This document shows positions 1 to 10,168 of a stretch of DNA of 64,000 nucleotides, piece after piece; positions within the stretch are counted from its first letter, which is position 1, and each line of letters begins with the position of its first letter. A program made the position numbers and the translations under genes. The stretch is from Amycolatopsis palatopharyngis. GTDB lineage: Bacteria > Actinomycetota > Actinomycetes > Mycobacteriales > Pseudonocardiaceae. The stretch lies in NCBI RefSeq assembly GCF_003385185.1, contig NZ_PQHZ01000006.1, positions 160,006-224,005 on the forward strand, written 5' to 3'. Below the pieces are notes generated by a model. The model did not search any database and was not told the origin of the DNA. It was given only the letters and a program-made list of their open reading frames with translations.

Positions 1-830
1 CCACTCGGACCGAACTGGTAGCCGCCCTGCTGCGACTGCTGGGGAATCGGCTGCGGCCGGTAGTTCGATGCCGAAGTGCCGCCAGTGTCAGTGTTCGCCT
101 GCGCCGCAGGCGGGGCACCGGTGCTTCCGGGCGTCCCGGCGGGAGGAGGCGCCTGGTAATTGCGCGTCCCACTGCCCGAACTCCTCGTGGGCGCACCACC
201 CGAGGCCCCGACCGACCCGCCGACGACGGGCACCGGTCCGGGCTTGGTGCCGGTCCCGGTGTCCTTCGCGGTGTTGCCATCGACCATGGTGATGGCGCTG
301 TCCGGAGCGGTGAGCGTGGTGTAGCTGGCGGGAATGGTCTGCCCGTTGCTCTTGCTCGCCGCGTCGTATGCGGCGAAGGCGTCGATGTTGGCCTGGCTGG
401 TGGTTTGGTACTCGGCCATGTTGCGGGTGTGCACTGCAAGGCCCGAACTGAACGTGTCGAACATGCCCTGGCTGGTCATCTCAGGTGGGTCGGGCGGCAC
501 CGGAACCACAGTGTTGCGGACTGTGTCGAACGCCCCGACCTGCTGACCGATGGCGCTGTCGGCGTTGTGCAGCAGATCGGCATCGCGATCCGACGCGTCT
601 GCAAGGGGTTTCGCCGCACCGGCAGCCGCCTCGCCCGCCTTGCCCTGCCATCCCTCCTGCATCTGCCTGGTCAGCGCGTTGACCTCGTGCGAGCAGTCGC
701 CGAGACGATTGCGCAGGGTGGCTGCCGCCTGCTGCGCAGCGGCCAACCGGGAGCTGCCAGGCCCGCCGTGGACCTGGTTGTAGATCTCCGTTGCGGTCAG
801 CGGGACGCGAGCAATCTGCGCGCCGGACAT
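1..830 (-). CDS. PPE/WXG100-like protein, C-terminus cut by window edge
   Basis: Reading the minus strand from the ATG at 830 gives an open frame of about 276 codons that runs off the left edge. The first 180 or so residues are Ala/Gln-rich and helical in character, with a W-x-G turn (W61-Q-G63). From about residue 190 the chain becomes Pro/Gly/Ser/Thr-rich and low in complexity. This is the layout of actinobacterial PPE-like proteins exported by type VII (ESX) systems. The start overlaps the stop of the preceding DUF3558 gene (ATGA), so three genes are translationally coupled. The family call is by pattern and context; no ESX core gene is visible here. The true C-terminus lies outside the window. 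Confidence 0.7.
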   Translation of the reverse strand, partial: MSGAQIARVPLTATEIYNQVHGGPGSSRLAAAQQAAATLRNRLGDCSHEVNALTRQMQEGWQGKAGEAAAGAAKPLADASDRDADLLHNADSAIGQQVGAFDTVRNTVVPVPPDPPEMTSQGMFDTFSSGLAVHTRNMAEYQTTSQANIDAFAAYDAASKSNGQTIPASYTTLTAPDSAITMVDGNTAKDTGTGTKPGPVPVVGGSVGASGGAPTRSSGSGTRNYQAPPPAGTPGSTGAPPAAQANTDTGGTSASNYRPQPIPQQSQQGGYQFGPS

Positions 831-1465
831 CAGTTCCGCTCCTTGATGTTGGCGATCACGGTGGAGGCCACCTCGTGCACGGCCTCGCAGGGATCGATCT
901 TGCCGATCTTGTCCTCGGAGAGGGCGATGCTCACATTGACCGTTTGGGTGTCGCTTGTCCCGACATCGAGGTTGCATCTGCCCTCGGGGCGCTGGTCGCC
1001 CAAGTCGTAAGCGACAGCCGGGTATCCGGTGATCGGAGGTAGCTCGATAAAGAAGGCGGCTTCGTCCCGATTGCTGTAGATACCGCTCAGTCCGGACTGG
1101 TCTACTGTCGGGAAAATCACGCCAATGCTTGCTTGGCCGATCCCCGCAGCGTTCCAGGTGCAGGCGGGTCCGGCGGCGCCGTCGGGCCGGGGTTTGGTGG
1201 TGACGCCGTCGCCGAAAAACTCGGTCATTTCGGCGTCTGTGATGGCGGCGCAGGGGTCCTGCTGCCGAAAATAACTGGTGTCGAGCGGGTTTTCGACCTT
1301 GGGGGCGCCGTGGCGAGGCAGAGAGTCGCCGTTCCCGTCCGACGTGCTGGTGCCCGGACCGGCATCCGGCGTAACGGGGTTTGGTGTTCCGGGTTCTTCG
1401 CCGGAGCAGCCTGCCGCGACAGCGGCGAGGAATGCGACGCCGACGGTGGTCTTCCAGCGGGGCAT
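830..1465 (-). CDS. DUF3558 family lipoprotein
   Basis: The protein is 211 aa with a signal sequence and a lipobox ending VAAGC (Cys20), so it should be lipid-anchored outside the membrane. A low-complexity Pro/Gly/Ser/Asp linker follows, then a domain with DPC near residue 70 and a CTW motif, typical of the DUF3558 family, which is abundant in Pseudonocardiaceae and mycobacteria and has no settled function. The ATG at 1465 is preferred over upstream in-frame codons because it puts the signal peptide at the N-terminus and overlaps the upstream stop as ATGA. It sits between a small helical protein and a PPE-like protein, a recurrent trio in this family of bacteria; an ESX-linked cell-surface role is inferred from that. 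Confidence 0.8.
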   Translation of the reverse strand: MPRWKTTVGVAFLAAVAAGCSGEEPGTPNPVTPDAGPGTSTSDGNGDSLPRHGAPKVENPLDTSYFRQQDPCAAITDAEMTEFFGDGVTTKPRPDGAAGPACTWNAAGIGQASIGVIFPTVDQSGLSGIYSNRDEAAFFIELPPITGYPAVAYDLGDQRPEGRCNLDVGTSDTQTVNVSIALSEDKIGKIDPCEAVHEVASTVIANIKERN

Positions 1466-1845
1466 CAGAACTTGCCTTCCTGTGTCGTCACGTCGGCGGT
1501 GGCGTCGTCTTCGGCGTTGGCGTACTTGCCCATGGCTGCGCGGGTCTTTTCGGCCTCGTTGCGACAGAACTTCTCCCGCGCGACCAGGGTGTCCCATAGT
1601 GCCTGGCCAGACGCGCGCACCAACTGTGCATTGTCGCCACTGGCGTACTCGGCGCCGGGCCCTTCCGCTTCGGCGATGCGCCGTGCGTCTCGCTGACCGT
1701 CCAGGAACGTGTCCGCCAGGTCCTCCCACTTCGTGACTAGCGCCTGCAGTTGTTCCTCGGTGAAGGCGTAGCCGGGGCCGTTGACCTTGCCGCGAATGAC
1801 GCCGCCGAAGGCCGCGCCCCCGGCGATCCCACTGTCGTCAAGCAC
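1465..1845 (-). CDS. Small ESX/WXG100-associated helical protein
   Basis: This is a 126-aa protein, acidic and predicted mostly helical, with no signal peptide. It opens with a Gly-rich stretch (GGAAFGGVIRG) and then two helical segments, including the Trp of KWEDLADTF near residue 40 and ALWDTLVA near residue 84. Its size and its place at the head of the DUF3558/PPE-like operon fit the small partner proteins found with these pairs. There is no clean WXG motif, so membership of the WXG100 family is not certain. It is probably the first gene of the operon, with the promoter in the 324-base gap upstream. Confidence 0.6.
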   Translation of the reverse strand: MLDDSGIAGGAAFGGVIRGKVNGPGYAFTEEQLQALVTKWEDLADTFLDGQRDARRIAEAEGPGAEYASGDNAQLVRASGQALWDTLVAREKFCRNEAEKTRAAMGKYANAEDDATADVTTQEGKF

Positions 1846-2101
1846 TGGCCGACCCTCCCGGCATGCACACTTCGCGCAGCGCTGCGCCCCCGACTGACTG
1901 GCCGGTTGGGCACGGCTGATGCGGCGTCATGAGTCCCTCCCCGAGACACGAACACTGCCGACGCACCGTCGCCTCCCCGGCACGCTGCGTCTTCGACGGC
2001 TTGAAACTAACACGCGTTCCCGAACCATTGGCCGCTATCGCCGGAATCACCGGCCCTTGGTGACACGGAATTGCACCCCAAATGCATGGTAACTGTGCGT
2101 G

Positions 2102-2130
2102 TTGGGAATATCTCGAAGGGTAACTAGAAT
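2102..2130 (+). promoter_or_regulatory. Candidate sigma70-type promoter in the 1846-2169 divergent gap
   Basis: TTGGGA (2102-2107) and TAGAAT (2125-2130) are separated by 17 bases and lie about 40 bases before the GTG of the downstream lipoprotein gene. The rest of the 324-base gap between the two divergent units must also carry the promoter for the minus-strand ESX-like trio, but no convincing boxes were picked out there and no gene was seen. The call rests on box similarity and position only. Confidence 0.4.
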
Positions 2131-2169
2131 CAGTCGCTCAGATGCAGCATCAGCGAGCGGGGATGACCA

Positions 2170-3135
2170 GTGCGAGCCTTTGTCCTTTGTCTTGTCGCGT
2201 TCGTGGCGGTCACCGCCTGCGTCAGCGCGGAACCTGCGCAGGACGATTCAATCTCCGCGATCGGCCCAGTCACTCTCGGTGTGATCGTCGGTGCGATCGA
2301 TCCGTGTGTCCTGCTCGGTGCCGGAGATGCGAAACCGGAGCCCGAGGGAGAGTGGGCCTGCCGACTGGGGGAGTTCCGCGCTGCCATCACCGATTTCGGG
2401 CACCAACAGCGATACAGCGCTGAACCCGTCGGCCTCGCCGGGGTCAAGGCCTACCAAACGGCGCGCTATGTCGGCGGCGAACCCGCCAGTTGTGTCATCC
2501 ACGTTCCACTCGGGGTCACAGTCGCGACCGAGTTCGAGTACATCCCGGCCGCCCCGGAGCACGCGGCCGATCATTGCGCGGTGTTGCGTGGACGCGCGAG
2601 TGCGGGTGTGGAGGTGCTGGCCGAAGACCCCGATACCGGCCCGCTGCTCTACCTTCCCGGCGAGAACGACACCGGTGTACCGGGAGCCTGTGCCGATCTG
2701 ACGAACACTGACGGCTGCGAGCCCTACCGTGCGACGCCCCTCCCCGGCGATCCCGCGTCCAAGTTCTCGTTGGCCGTCACCGATTCGCACGCGCGGTGCA
2801 CCCTGTTCGCCGACCCTGTCGCCCGTATCTACGGCGACGCCTTCACTCCGGTTGTTGCAACAGGCGGCTGCTACTTCGTCCGGCCCGACCACCGCCTCCA
2901 GATTCAGGTCATGGCACTCGAGAACGAGGGCACCTGCGAGGACTCGCACCCCGGCACGTTCCGCGTCTGCAAATCGCCGGGCACGGCGATCGACAGTACC
3001 GATCTGCTGGTCGTCGACGTGACCGCGCACGCTCGCCGGGGCATGGCCTCGACGGATGTTCCTCGTGTCTCCGAGAAAGACACCGAACGCGCGCTCGCCG
3101 TACTCGATCACGTTCTCGCCCGGCATTTCGCCTGA
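2170..3135 (+). CDS. Secreted cysteine-rich lipoprotein, DUF3558-like features
   Basis: The product is 321 aa and starts at GTG with GGGGA seven bases upstream. A short hydrophobic signal ends in a lipobox-like VTAC (Cys17), so it is probably a lipoprotein. The mature part is acidic and rich in cysteine, and contains IDPC near residue 43, reminiscent of the DPC motif of DUF3558 proteins, including the one encoded just upstream on the other strand. Multiple Cys residues suggest disulfides in an extracytoplasmic domain. No catalytic motif was recognised. It stands alone, followed by a 110-base gap before the polyprenyl synthase gene. Confidence 0.6.
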   Translation: MRAFVLCLVAFVAVTACVSAEPAQDDSISAIGPVTLGVIVGAIDPCVLLGAGDAKPEPEGEWACRLGEFRAAITDFGHQQRYSAEPVGLAGVKAYQTARYVGGEPASCVIHVPLGVTVATEFEYIPAAPEHAADHCAVLRGRASAGVEVLAEDPDTGPLLYLPGENDTGVPGACADLTNTDGCEPYRATPLPGDPASKFSLAVTDSHARCTLFADPVARIYGDAFTPVVATGGCYFVRPDHRLQIQVMALENEGTCEDSHPGTFRVCKSPGTAIDSTDLLVVDVTAHARRGMASTDVPRVSEKDTERALAVLDHVLARHFA

Positions 3136-3245
3136 TCTGGTGTCGCGCATCACGCACGCCGTTGACCAGCGCGGTCACCGCTGCCGGAACCCTTGCCATT
3201 AGGCTTGGCTGGACCGTGACCCCAGTGCCGAAAGGCGGAGCCGAC

Positions 3246-4307
3246 GTGTCAGTGCCTCATGGCGCCTCAGCGGCAGAGAGCGCCCCGGCGCAACCTGATG
3301 CCGCCGCGATGGAGAAGTTGCGCGCCGCCGTAGGCCTGCAGATCGCCGACGAGGGCCTCCTGCGCAACCTCGCCGAGGGGCTGCAGGACGTCGAGCGGTT
3401 GCTGCACGAGGTCGTGCGCAGCGACGTCAAGGCGGTCAACGACGCCGCCAGCCATCTGGTCGATGCCGGGGGCAAGCGTTTTCGTCCGTTGTTCACGCTG
3501 CTCGCGTCGCAGTTCGGTACCGGAGGCAGGGACGCCGTGGTCACCGCCGCCGCCTCGGTCGAACTCGTGCACCTCGCCACGCTCTACCACGACGACGTGA
3601 TGGACGAGGCCACCATGCGGCGCGGCGCGGAAAGCGTCAACGCCCGCTGGGACAACACCATCGCGATCCTGACCGGCGACTTCCTCTTCGCGCACGCCTC
3701 CAGGCTGGTGGCCGACCTCGGCACCGACGCCGCGCGGATCATCGCCGAGACCTTCAGTGAACTGGTCACCGGTCAGATGCGCGAGACCGTCGGCCCCACC
3801 GGCGACGACGATCCCGTCGAGCACTACCTCAGCGTGATCGGACAGAAGACCGGATCCCTGATCGCCACGGCGGGCCGCTTCGGCGGCATGCTCTCCGACG
3901 CCCCCGATGAGTACGTCGACGCACTGCGCCGATTCGGCGACATCATCGGCGCCGCATTCCAGATCTCCGACGACGTCATCGACATCGACTCCCCGTCCAC
4001 CGAGCTGGGCAAGTCGCAGGGCACCGACCTGCGTGAGGGTGTCCGTACCCTGCCGATGCTGTACGCACTTGCCGACAAGTCGACAAATCCGCGACTGATC
4101 GAGCTGCTCGCAGGCCCGGTCACCGAGGACGACCTGGTCCAGGAGGCGCTGGACCTGTTGCGCGAATCCAGCGGCCTCGAACGCGCCAAGATCACTCTCG
4201 CCGACTACGCTCGTCGCGCGAGGACGGAGCTGGCGGCGCTGCCGGCCTCACCGGCCCGTGACGCCTGCGAGTCGGTCGCTGACTACCTCGTCGCGCGCAC
4301 GCGCTGA
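3246..4307 (+). CDS. Polyprenyl diphosphate synthase
   Basis: The protein is 353 aa, about the usual length for a trans-long-chain prenyl synthase, which condenses isopentenyl diphosphate onto an allylic diphosphate to make side chains such as that of menaquinone. The first Asp-rich motif (HDDVMDEA, about residue 115) and the second (DDVIDID, about residue 241) are intact, as is GGKRFRP near residue 78. The GTG start is chosen because AAAGGCGGAG lies just upstream and an upstream extension would only add an Arg/Pro-rich frame. In related actinomycetes prenyl synthase genes often lie near korAB and menaquinone genes, so a menaquinone role is plausible but inferred; chain length cannot be read from the sequence. 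Confidence 0.9.
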   Translation: MSVPHGASAAESAPAQPDAAAMEKLRAAVGLQIADEGLLRNLAEGLQDVERLLHEVVRSDVKAVNDAASHLVDAGGKRFRPLFTLLASQFGTGGRDAVVTAAASVELVHLATLYHDDVMDEATMRRGAESVNARWDNTIAILTGDFLFAHASRLVADLGTDAARIIAETFSELVTGQMRETVGPTGDDDPVEHYLSVIGQKTGSLIATAGRFGGMLSDAPDEYVDALRRFGDIIGAAFQISDDVIDIDSPSTELGKSQGTDLREGVRTLPMLYALADKSTNPRLIELLAGPVTEDDLVQEALDLLRESSGLERAKITLADYARRARTELAALPASPARDACESVADYLVARTR

Positions 4308-4375
4308 ACCCGCCCGGAAACGGGTGGGAGCAGTAGGGCGCCACCGGAGGGGGTAGGAAGGGAGACAACGCGGAA

Positions 4376-5671
4376 ATGTCCATCTTCGGGCAGGTTTGGT
4401 TGTGGAGCGTGGCTGCGTTCGCGCTGGGCGCGCTGCTCGCATGGGCGCTGCTGGCCAGACCGGCGCAGGCGCGGGTGCGCGAGTTGGAGCGCAGACTCGT
4501 CACGGCCGAGGCCACCCCGGCCGCCGCGTCACCACGTGAGCCCGAGCCGACCCGCGTGCGGCCCGCCCCCGCGCAGGACGATGACGACTCGACGCACACC
4601 CACCAGATGCCGCAGGTGCGGCCGGCGCCGCAGCCCGAGCCTGAGCCTGAGCCAACTGAGTACGTCAGCCCTGCTCCCTCGTGGCTCGAACGCGACAGCT
4701 TCGAGCGGCAGCCGCAGCCGAGCGGCGACGAGACCATCGAGCGGGAACTGGCCGAGTACGACTGGGAGTCCGATCCCGAGCCCGCTTACGACACCGATCG
4801 TTCCCCGGGTAACGGCTACGACGAGAGCCGCTACGACGAGAGCGGGTACCGGTCCGAAGAACCGGACTTCGGCGAGCAGCGTCACGAGAGCCATGACCGC
4901 CAGGAACACGCTCAGCAGGATGTTGGGCCGTACGAGGAGTCCGCTACGGAAACCACGCGCGTGGGTGCCAGTCTGTTTCAGCCCCACTCGTACTCCGAGG
5001 ACGACGACCCGCGCGACTACGACGCCTACGACGACCAGCCCTACGACACCGAAACTCGCGAGGATTCGTCGCGGGCCACGTACGAACCGACTTCCTACCA
5101 ACCGTTCGAGCCGGTCTACGTCGGTCCGGACGCCGGCGAGTACGGCACAGAGCGTCGGGACGAGGAGCCGGAGGACGTCCATCAGCCGGCCGAACCGGAG
5201 GAGCCGGAGACGGAACCCGATATCGAGGACGAGGCCGAGACCGCGCAGGGACTGCCCAAACGGCAGCGGCGTGAATCGCCACCCGGCGGATTCGACACGC
5301 CGAAGCCCATCCAGCCGTCCATGCGAACCGTCACTCGCAGGGAACCCGCGCAGGATCAGGGCAGCACCCACAGTGGCTCGTTGTTCGAACCGGCCGTTCC
5401 TTCGGGACCGCCTGCCGAGCAGGCGCCGATGGCGCCACCCGCGCGCAGTCACGAGCAGGGCGCCCCGGTGCCCTCCGGCCCGTTCGGTCCCGGCTCGGCG
5501 ATGCCACTTCCCGGCGGCGGCCGGCCTTCACCGGACTTCTCCGTCAAGGCCAGCGTCACCGCTCTGCGCTACTGCACCGACGGCTCCGCGCAGTTCCCGC
5601 AGATGGTCGCCGAGGTCTGGTTCCGCACCCCGGCCGACGCCGAGCGGGTGGGGTTCCGCCCGGTCAGCTAG
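4376..5671 (+). CDS. Membrane-anchored acidic protein with C-terminal sunset-like domain
   Basis: This 431-aa protein has one N-terminal membrane segment (about residues 8-28) and then roughly 330 residues of very acidic, Glu/Asp/Tyr/Pro/Ser-rich sequence with short repeats such as YDESRYDESGY. That stretch looks intrinsically disordered. The last 45 residues form a compact module with VAEVWFRTPADAE and VGFRP. These match what I know of the 'sunset' domain of the mycobacterial accessory protein ArfC, where the usual YH is replaced here by RYC. The domain assignment is from memory of the motif. Function is unknown. It is convergent with korB. Confidence 0.6.
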   Translation: MSIFGQVWLWSVAAFALGALLAWALLARPAQARVRELERRLVTAEATPAAASPREPEPTRVRPAPAQDDDDSTHTHQMPQVRPAPQPEPEPEPTEYVSPAPSWLERDSFERQPQPSGDETIERELAEYDWESDPEPAYDTDRSPGNGYDESRYDESGYRSEEPDFGEQRHESHDRQEHAQQDVGPYEESATETTRVGASLFQPHSYSEDDDPRDYDAYDDQPYDTETREDSSRATYEPTSYQPFEPVYVGPDAGEYGTERRDEEPEDVHQPAEPEEPETEPDIEDEAETAQGLPKRQRRESPPGGFDTPKPIQPSMRTVTRREPAQDQGSTHSGSLFEPAVPSGPPAEQAPMAPPARSHEQGAPVPSGPFGPGSAMPLPGGGRPSPDFSVKASVTALRYCTDGSAQFPQMVAEVWFRTPADAERVGFRPVS

Positions 5672-5692
5672 CGGCGGCCGACGCCGAGGTCC

Positions 5693-6757
<1,065 letters not shown>

Positions 6758-6791
6758 TTCGCGCCCTCCTCGGTAGAAGAAATGTCGGCCA

Positions 6792-8720
6792 TCATGCGGT
6801 GGCCTCCTTGGTGCGGTTGCTCGCGCCGGTGATCGTGTCGGTGAACACGCCCTGCAGTTCCTCGGCCTTGAACGGCAACCCGGCGACCTTGGTGTAGCTG
6901 TGGATGTCGATGAGGAACTTCGCCCGCAACAGCATCGCCAGCTGCCCCAGGTTCATCTCGGGCACGACGACCGTGTCGTAGGACGCGAGTACCTCGCCCA
7001 GGTTCTTCGGCAGAGGGTTGAGGTAGCGCAGATGTGCCTGCGCGATCGGCATTCCGGCCTTGCGTACGCGACGGCATGCGGCACCGATCGGGCCGTAGGT
7101 GGAGCCCCAGCCCAGCGCCAGTACCCGCGCCTGCCCGCCGCTGGGGTCGTCGACCTCGATGTCCGGCACGTCGATGCCGTCGATCTTGGCCTGGCGCAAC
7201 CGGACCATCTTGTCGTGGTTGTCGGGATCGTAGGAGATGTTGCCCGTGCCGTCCTGCTTCTCCAGACCACCGATTCGGTGCTGCAGCCCGGCCGTTCCCG
7301 GAATCGCCCACTCACGTGCCAGCGTCTCCGGGTCACGGACGTAGGGCCAGAACTCGTCCGAGCCGTCGGCCGCGTTGGGAACCGAGGCGAACTGGACGCG
7401 CAGGTCCGGCAGTGAACTCGCGTCCGGGACCAGCCACGGCTCGGAGCCGTTGGCGATGGCCCCGTCGGAAAGCAGCAGCACCGGGGTGCGGTAGGCCAGC
7501 GCGATCCGCGTGGCCTCCAGTGCGATGTCAAAACAGTCGCCAGGGGTGGCCGGGGCGACGATCGGCACCGGTGACTCGCCGTTGCGGCCGAACATGGCCT
7601 GCAGCAGATCCGCCTGCTCGGTCTTCGTCGGCAGACCGGTGGACGGGCCGCCACGCTGCACGTCGATCACGACCAGCGGCAGTTCGGTCATCACGCCGAG
7701 CCCGATCGTCTCGGACTTCAGGGCCACGCCCGGTCCGGACGTGGAGGTGACCCCGAGCGCGCCGCCGTAGCTGGCGCCCAGCGCCGCGCCGATGCCGGCG
7801 ATCTCGTCCTCGGCCTGGAACGTCATGATGCCGAAGTTCTTGTGCTTGGACAGCTCGTGCAGCACGTCGCTGGCCGGGGTGATCGGGTAGGTCCCGAGCA
7901 GGATCGGCAGGCCGGACTGCTGGCCGGCGGCCACGATGCCGTAGGCGAGCGCGGCGTTGCCGGTGATCTGCCGGTAGGTTCCCGCTGCGAGTTTGGCGGG
8001 CGCGACCTCGAACGTCGTCGCGAAGGACTCGGTGGTCTCGCCGTAGTTCCAGCCCGCGCGGAAGGCCAGGACGTTGGCCTCGGCGATGTCCGGCTTCTTC
8101 GCGAACTTCTCCCGCAGGAACCGCTCGGTGCCCTCGGTCGGCCGGTGGTACATCCAGGACAGCAGCCCGAGCGCGAACATGTTCTTCGCGCGTTCCGCGT
8201 CCTTCTTCGAAAGACCGGTCTCCTCCAGTGCGCCCCTGGTCAGCGTCGACATCGCGACGCGGTGCACCTCGAACGCCGACAGCGAGTCGTCCTCGAGCGG
8301 ATCGCTGTCGTAGCCGACCTTGCCGTTGTTGCGCTTGGTGAACTCGTCGGTGTTCACGATGATCGTTCCACCGCGCGGGACGTCGGCGACGTTCGCCTTC
8401 AGCGCGGCGGGGTTCATCGCGACCAGCACATCTGGCCGGTCGCCGGGCGTGAGGATGTCGTAGTCGGCGAAGTGGACCTGGAATGAGGAGACACCGGGAA
8501 TCGTGCCCTGTGGCGCCCGAATCTCCGCAGGGAAGTTCGGCATCGTGGAGAGATCGTTGCCGAATGCCGCCGCTTCGGAGGTGAATCGGTCGCCGGTCAG
8601 CTGCATGCCGTCACCGGAGTCACCTGCGAACCGGATCACCACTCGATCCAGCTGGCTCACTTCGGTGGGGCGGCTGGCCGACAGTGCACCGCTGCCGCTG
8701 CCGTTAGCGCTCGTGCTCAT
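6792..8720 (-). CDS. korA: 2-oxoacid:ferredoxin oxidoreductase, alpha (gamma-alpha fused) subunit
   Basis: The 642-aa length fits the fused gamma-alpha form. The N-terminal gamma-like domain begins with RFAGDSGDGMQLTGDRF near residue 30. The alpha domain starts after about residue 230 and contains GTYPITPASDVLHEL, the conserved YPITP motif contacting TPP and substrate, then TSTSGPGVALKSE and PSTGLPTKTEQADL. It pairs with KorB to make the active enzyme. The 132-base gap upstream holds an imperfect inverted repeat around 8822-8840 (CTGTAAC and GTAACAG), which could be regulatory but is weak. Neither subunit shows a frameshift or missing motif. Confidence 0.93.
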   Translation of the reverse strand: MSTSANGSGSGALSASRPTEVSQLDRVVIRFAGDSGDGMQLTGDRFTSEAAAFGNDLSTMPNFPAEIRAPQGTIPGVSSFQVHFADYDILTPGDRPDVLVAMNPAALKANVADVPRGGTIIVNTDEFTKRNNGKVGYDSDPLEDDSLSAFEVHRVAMSTLTRGALEETGLSKKDAERAKNMFALGLLSWMYHRPTEGTERFLREKFAKKPDIAEANVLAFRAGWNYGETTESFATTFEVAPAKLAAGTYRQITGNAALAYGIVAAGQQSGLPILLGTYPITPASDVLHELSKHKNFGIMTFQAEDEIAGIGAALGASYGGALGVTSTSGPGVALKSETIGLGVMTELPLVVIDVQRGGPSTGLPTKTEQADLLQAMFGRNGESPVPIVAPATPGDCFDIALEATRIALAYRTPVLLLSDGAIANGSEPWLVPDASSLPDLRVQFASVPNAADGSDEFWPYVRDPETLAREWAIPGTAGLQHRIGGLEKQDGTGNISYDPDNHDKMVRLRQAKIDGIDVPDIEVDDPSGGQARVLALGWGSTYGPIGAACRRVRKAGMPIAQAHLRYLNPLPKNLGEVLASYDTVVVPEMNLGQLAMLLRAKFLIDIHSYTKVAGLPFKAEELQGVFTDTITGASNRTKEATA

Positions 8721-8852
8721 GGGTCAGAGAATCCCTCTCTCCCGACTTGGGCGCACCACTGCCCATACCTCGAGATTACGTGCTGTTTTTCCCGCGCGTG
8801 CGGCGGTGTGACCCGGCTTACCTGTAACTCATGGTAACAGTCAGCCCTGTGT

Positions 8853-9647
8853 TCACCGCTGTGAGCCTGGCCTCCGTCCGCCGGAATCGTCTCCACTGAT
8901 GCGAGATCGCAGCTCGGCCAGCCGTGCGGTGAACTCCGGCGAGTCGAGTGAAACCAACTGTGGCGCCAGCTCGGTGTCCACGGCATCCGCGTGTTTGCGC
9001 AATTCCCGGGTCGTGCGCATCGAGGCCTTGATCGTCGTGACCAGATCGCGCGGTGCCTCAGCGGCGGGCCGCGCGAGTTCCCTTGCGGCCGCCAGCAGCC
9101 GGTCGTGGTCTCCTTCGACCACCCGCAGTACCAGTCCCGCCCGTTCGGCGGCGCTGGCGTCGAGAATCTCGCCGAGCAGCGTCATCGCCGTGGCCTGCTG
9201 GCCGCCGACAGCGCGCTGCAGCATCCAGGTCATCCCGCCGCCGGGGTGCAGGCCGAGTTGCAGGAAGCGCGCGTCGAACCGGGCTCGCGGGCCGGCGAGA
9301 CGCACGTCGGCGGCCAGTGCCAGGTTGAGCCCGGCTCCGACGGCGGCGCCACCGATCGCGGCGATCGTCGGCAGTGTGCAGCGTGCCACGGAGAGGAAAC
9401 CCTCGTAGATGGCCCGCAGGCCTTCCTCTTTCGCCTCGCCGAGCGCGCTCAGGTCCGCTCCGGCACAGAAGGCGGGCGGAGTGCCGGTGATGATCACCGC
9501 ACGGCACTCGTCGTCGCGTTCCGCGGCGGCAACGGCCTCGGTGAGCTGCGCGGACAGGTCGAGGGTGAGCGCGTTGCGCCGGTCCGGGGCGTCCACGGTG
9601 ATCACCGCGACGCCGCCGGAGTGCTCGCTGAGGATGCGTTCGGTCAT
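8853..9647 (-). CDS. Enoyl-CoA hydratase/isomerase family protein
   Basis: The protein is 264 aa, the normal size for the crotonase superfamily, which acts on acyl-CoA thioesters. PPAFCAGADLSALGE near residue 62 matches the first oxyanion-hole region and the central AAVGAGLNLALAADVRLA supplies the second and the usual core helix. The LGLHPGGGMTWML segment corresponds to the region that in hydratases carries the catalytic Glu; none is evident there, so a function other than hydration is possible. The ATG at 9647 gives the usual MTERI-type N-terminus; in-frame starts lie up to 24 bases upstream (to 9671) and no strong ribosome site decides between them. The Lrp gene precedes it on the same strand by about 36 bases. 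Confidence 0.85.
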   Translation of the reverse strand: MTERILSEHSGGVAVITVDAPDRRNALTLDLSAQLTEAVAAAERDDECRAVIITGTPPAFCAGADLSALGEAKEEGLRAIYEGFLSVARCTLPTIAAIGGAAVGAGLNLALAADVRLAGPRARFDARFLQLGLHPGGGMTWMLQRAVGGQQATAMTLLGEILDASAAERAGLVLRVVEGDHDRLLAAARELARPAAEAPRDLVTTIKASMRTTRELRKHADAVDTELAPQLVSLDSPEFTARLAELRSRISGDDSGGRRPGSQR

Positions 9648-9683
9648 CGGCCCATCGTGGCCCATCTCCACTCGGGGCCGGCG

Positions 9684-10130
9684 TCAGGCCTGCGGATTCG
9701 GAGGTCGCTCGAGCAGGGTGGAGAGCACGACGGTCGAAACCGTGCGGTCGATGATCTCCAGTCCGCGCAACCGCTCGAGCGCGGTCTCCAGGTGGTGGAT
9801 GTCCGCGGCCCGCAGGTGCACGATGGCGTCGGCGGCGCCGGAGACGGTGTAGGCGGCCACCACCTCAGTGAGCGGTTCCAGCCGGGCCCTGATCCGGGCG
9901 GGGGCGACGTTTCCCTGGCAGTGGACCTCGACGAACGCCTCCGTTCCCCAGCCGAGCGCCTCCGGATCGACCACCGCGGTGAACCCGCGCAACACTCCCG
10001 CGTCCAGTAGCCGGTCGACCCGTCGCTTCACTGCCGGGGCCGACAGGCCGACCACCTTGCCGATCTCCGCGTAGCTGGAGCGGGCGTTGGCCACGAGGCA
10101 CGAAATGATTCTCTGGTCGATTGCGTTCAC
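9684..10130 (-). CDS. Lrp/AsnC family transcriptional regulator
   Basis: About 148 aa, with an N-terminal helix-turn-helix (AIDQRIISCL through LSAPAVKRRVDRLL) and a C-terminal RAM effector/oligomerisation domain. Two starts are possible: TTG at 10136 or GTG at 10130. I favour GTG because a TAAACAT box ends only five or six bases upstream and there is no ribosome site, as in a leaderless mRNA. The gene is divergent from the dimethylargininase gene and probably controls it. The same pairing of an AsnC-type regulator with a dimethylargininase-like gene is known from mycobacteria. Such regulators bind amino acids; the effector here is not known. Confidence 0.87.
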   Translation of the reverse strand: MNAIDQRIISCLVANARSSYAEIGKVVGLSAPAVKRRVDRLLDAGVLRGFTAVVDPEALGWGTEAFVEVHCQGNVAPARIRARLEPLTEVVAAYTVSGAADAIVHLRAADIHHLETALERLRGLEIIDRTVSTVVLSTLLERPPNPQA

Positions 10131-10136
10131 ACGCAA
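10121..10136. promoter_or_regulatory. Palindrome TTGCGT-N4-ACGCAA over the lrp start
   Basis: TTGCGT (10121-10126) and ACGCAA (10131-10136) are perfect inverted arms separated by four bases and cover the proposed start codon of the Lrp-family gene. A regulator bound here could block its own transcription or translation. The sequence symmetry is directly visible; binding by the Lrp protein is inference. Confidence 0.4.
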
Positions 10137-10168
10137 TGTTTAGCACGTGGGTGCGCAAGAGACAGAGA

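Noticed and set aside
4529..5452. 307-codon minus-strand frame rich in Val, Leu and Arg
   Set aside because: It is the complement of the acidic disordered protein's codons; hydrophobicity is a by-product of the opposite strand.
8991..10010. 339-codon plus-strand frame
   Set aside because: Antisense to the enoyl-CoA hydratase and Lrp genes, both of which have clear family motifs.
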